NCBI GenBank assembly: GCA_963921825.1
Contig: OY997589.1
Coordinates: 15,893,735 to 15,957,734 of the forward strand
Origin: Erodium maritimum
Taxonomy: Eukaryota; Streptophyta; Magnoliopsida; Geraniales; Geraniaceae
Length of the DNA: 64,000 nucleotides
Reading direction: 5' to 3'
Numbering within the stretch: the first letter of the stretch is position 1; each line of letters begins with the position of its first letter. Positions 60,991 to 64,000 of the stretch are shown in pieces. Made by a program: the position numbers and the translations under genes. Below the pieces are notes generated by a model. The model made no database searches and was not told the DNA's origin. It saw only the letters and a program-made list of their open reading frames with translations.

Positions 60991-61969
60991 AACAATCTTT
61001 AATTAATCTGTTCAACAATTGAAATAACTCTTATGATAGTGGCTCGGGAAATAAGGGAGGCCACAAGACGTATATCCTCACTAACTCTAGATAAAACACA
61101 TCAACATTGGTGTTAAGGATACAAGCAACTACACCTTATACAAGTTGAGTCAATGGGTAGAAGGTTGACTATTACACGTGTGAGCTCTTTATATATTACA
61201 CTACAAACTGTCGGATTCGGAGCGAGTTTGTCCGAATACATATACCAAATCCAAAACCCAGATCATCAAATTTTTAAACTTGGATGTCTAGATTTTGTCT
61301 CTTGCGTTTTGTTCTCGGGTATCATGGGTTTGGTCGGATTCGGAGCGAGTTTGTCTTTATGGACAACAACGAAACAAGGATTGAAATTGAAGTGGGTTTT
61401 CTGAATCAGGTGGGCGTGAGTTGAGGTTGGGACTTATTTCGGATTTTTATGAAGGAAAATATTGGGGTAATTGAGATCGATACATATTTAGGATTAGCAG
61501 ATTCTTACCAATTCTAGTTTTTCCTTGCAATCGAACTTATATTCATTTCAAAAAGGAAGAAAGATGGTAAGAACCATTGGGTCCAATAAATGAGAGTTTT
61601 TCATCCTCCACTCCAGCAAACGAGACCGACATCTCTATGCGCATTAAATCATAAATCCGATCCATAAATTTATTTAGAGCATATGCGTGGAACTTCTTGA
61701 ATTGCTCTTTTCTTTTTAGTAAATTGGGCATGTATTCGATTAATCAGTGAATATCAAAACATATAATCAGTCTAGATACAATCATACAGGTCAAGGGATA
61801 GAACCCGAAACAAACCGAGTTTTATCCGTCATCCTACGTTTGTGAAAACAGGTGATCTGACACACTTGGCTGAACATAAAAACTTCTATTGCAACAGTAT
61901 AGAAGAGAATTGGCATCAGGAAACAAGCACAGTACACTAGGACAAGAGACTAAATACTCGTCCGGTAGT
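60991..61969. repeat. Intergenic with a 23-bp direct repeat
   Basis: A perfect 23-base repeat (core gtcggattcggagcgagttt) is found at 61210-61232 and 61333-61355. The word is known from interspersed plant repeats, so this may be a decayed element. No gene is recognised. Confidence 0.4.
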
Positions 61970-63345
61970 TGTCTTAACTTACGGGGTAGTGATCATAATC
62001 AACCATACTAGTATGATCCTCCCAAACAAGACCTTGTCCAGGCTGGGAGGTCGGGCAGATTCGTCCGTTTTTTGGCCTAATAGGTTTCCATCCGCCATTA
62101 AGCCTCTGCTCTCGAGGGTTCGGGTCAGGGTCTGCATCGATCTTGAGGGGAAACGATCGACGGGCTGGGTACACCTTACCCAGGCTGTGGGGTCGACATC
62201 GATCGGGCACGAGAATCGATGATAGGGTGTCACAATGAGACTGTAGGGGGAAGACCCGGCCCAGACGAGGGCATGCACAGATATTGCCGCTCGGTTAAAC
62301 ATGGAAGTAGAGGGGAAACATCAGCAATGAGAACGAATCCTCTTAAGTAACCTGGAACATGGACTGGAAGAGCTTTCCTCCGAGATTGGTTCGGGATGAC
62401 GCAAGTTCCTCCCATACAAGCCATGTGCTCACAATCCCTGCAATAGAGACGTTAAAGGTAGACAACACTCGGCAAAGCAGTTAGCGACAAACAGGGAGGT
62501 CGAGAAAGCTTCGTGGTAAAAGTAGTCCAAACTCCGCCATGGAGCTTAAACGACCCAGATATTGACCTCAATCAACTAAGACCCGTGTTGACGAGTTGTT
62601 GGTCGTATTGCAGGAGTCCCATATCCGTGTTGACGATGCTGGAACTAGCGACCAGAGAAGGAAAAAGTTACGAAAAATAAAGGATGGGGATGACTGGACT
62701 TCGTGCGAACTATTTGGCAGATAAGGAGACTCAAGGAGGGGCAGAATCCAAAGAGTACCCCCTTCCATAGCCTGAAGAAGCTTATTGTTCCGGTTACGAA
62801 AATTGGACGCAAGGGATAAAGAGAATAAGGTCTGGGCGGCATGACAATGGCTGAAAACCTTCCAGATATGGCACCAGTTGGCCATGTAGGCCATATTTCG
62901 GGTAAGTCGTGGTTAAAGAGCAGTCGAAAGATAGAGGTCGTTGGTAGTTGAGCAGGCTCGGTGATGGGGGCGGCGAGGAGGAGCAATGAAAATGGATTGG
63001 CATGGACCGGCCGATACCAACAGAGTCGGACCGAAACAGCCTAAACCCATCCGATTCATGAGAGTGGGTAAAGGAGAAAAGGTCTGGTCAGAGAAGAAAG
63101 GGGTTGGCCGGAGAAGAAGGATACTATCGGCGAGAAGAGCCGACGGTGTAGAGTGAGGGCGACACGAGGGCGCGAACAAAGCCACAGGTGGCAAGAAAAG
63201 ACACCACGGGCCAAATGAGGAGCTAGACACCAGTGACATCCCCGGACGGAGGCCGCTAGTGGTTCAGAGGTAGAGGAAGGGTGGCGGGCTATAGAGATGA
63301 TTAAGAGCTCTAGGGTTTTTAAAATTTTTGCATTGCTTGTTAGTT
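61970..63345 (-). other. GC-rich retroposon-like region
   Basis: Read on the minus strand from about 63340 it starts aaaaaccctagagctct and becomes rich in tcgccgg/ctcctcctcg words, like the 5' part of the retroposons in this window. I found no A-tail and no target duplication, so borders and class are open. Open frames (for example 62568-62894) do not match known proteins. Confidence 0.35.
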
Positions 63346-64000
63346 ATGCTTAGACTAGAAAAACAAAGACGCTAATAATGGAAGTCTATGATGTCTATCA
63401 ATTAGGTTAGTTATCGTCCTGAGTCGTCGTGCAAGATGCCGACACCGTAGAAGATCTCCATTACCAAGAGACTGATCGTGAGTCTTTCCTTACAACCTTA
63501 TTGTTTTTATCCTTTGCACCTACATACCTCAACGTTTTTATATCGGGAGAATGGTGAGTAGATGATCCGCGAATCCCTACTGCGGTGGTAATCACCCTCT
63601 CCTGTTTAACCTCCAATACTAGGAGCAAACATACAACCATAGTGGTAGGGGGTTTTGTTGACTAAAACAATCAGACAAATCAGGCGAGGTTTGCTATGGA
63701 GTCTCGCCAGGCACAATGAAGCAACTGTGGGGAAACGGGATGTTAGGGACGAGAAGCGTTCCGCCTCCATCACGATTGGTTGATAATGATCATCCTCCTC
63801 CACCAGTTCCTACTTTCCCACTCTGAACCAAACACGCTACTTTGCAAGTTAGTGATAGCTTTAGGTTGATACACGAACATTCAAGATATTATGGTTGGCC
63901 TTAGGTCCATCCAGAATTGTTTACTTTTAATTTTATGTTCTTATTTCCTATAGGTTATGTTTCCATCCCTATTTGGTTTCAAAAATCAGTTTATGCCCTA
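63346..64000. other. Intergenic, nothing recognised
   Basis: AT-rich sequence with no repeat or gene signal that I can support. It runs off the window. Confidence 0.4.

Overview
The window reads as nuclear DNA of a flowering plant, most likely a eudicot. Its genes have many short GT-AG introns and plant-typical products (a Golgi pectin-type methyltransferase and an ALDH3F1-like aldehyde dehydrogenase). They sit in a repeat-dominated, AT-rich background full of plant LTR retrotransposons, LINEs and MITEs. There are no rRNA or tRNA genes, no CRISPR array and no bacterial-type operon.

Gene-bearing part (about 5.1-14.0 kb). A 7-exon PMT-family methyltransferase (5101-8095, +) is intact and predicts 724 aa. 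A short gene for an oxidoreductase-like-domain protein (9279-9701, -) and a complete 10-exon ALDH3F1-type gene (11069-13941, -, 481 aa) follow. I rebuilt both multi-exon models by hand from splice sites and reading-frame phase. Further on, only a lone first exon of a glutamate formimidoyltransferase-like gene (49452-49640, -) and a small two-helix membrane protein (50199-50486, -) look gene-like.

Repeat part, left. Positions 1-2180 (-) and about 23340-25430 (+) are two inverted copies of a LINE ORF1-like sequence (DUF4283 domain plus CCHC knuckle). They bracket the gene block. Between them lie a CACTA-like remnant, a ~1 kb foldback element, a MULE-like MITE in PMT intron 6, a 3.0 kb long terminal repeat (15263-18268), a short TIR element (18664-18898) and a 2.3 kb retroposon with a 15-bp target duplication.

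Repeat part, centre. Positions 28927-47868 are one nested stack. An old minus-strand Ty1/copia element (345-bp LTRs) was invaded by an RRM-type LINE (16-bp target duplication), a truncated Ty3/gypsy-like element with a 3.4 kb LTR and an intact tRNA-iMet primer site, and a 1.75 kb solo LTR (5-bp duplication).

Repeat part, right. Two non-autonomous retroposons (50785-52006 and 52073-53201) are followed by another long LTR (53391-56264), a decayed LINE carrying a 330-bp TRIM element, and one more likely retroposon (about 59749-60982). The most noteworthy signals are the long-LTR family with a homologously placed but different minisatellite in each copy, the set of ~1.1-2.3 kb non-autonomous retroposons with clear target duplications, the 26-bp direct repeats around the truncated gypsy element, and the foldback element. 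I see no new gene system such as a defence island or biosynthetic cluster; the novelty here lies in the repeats.
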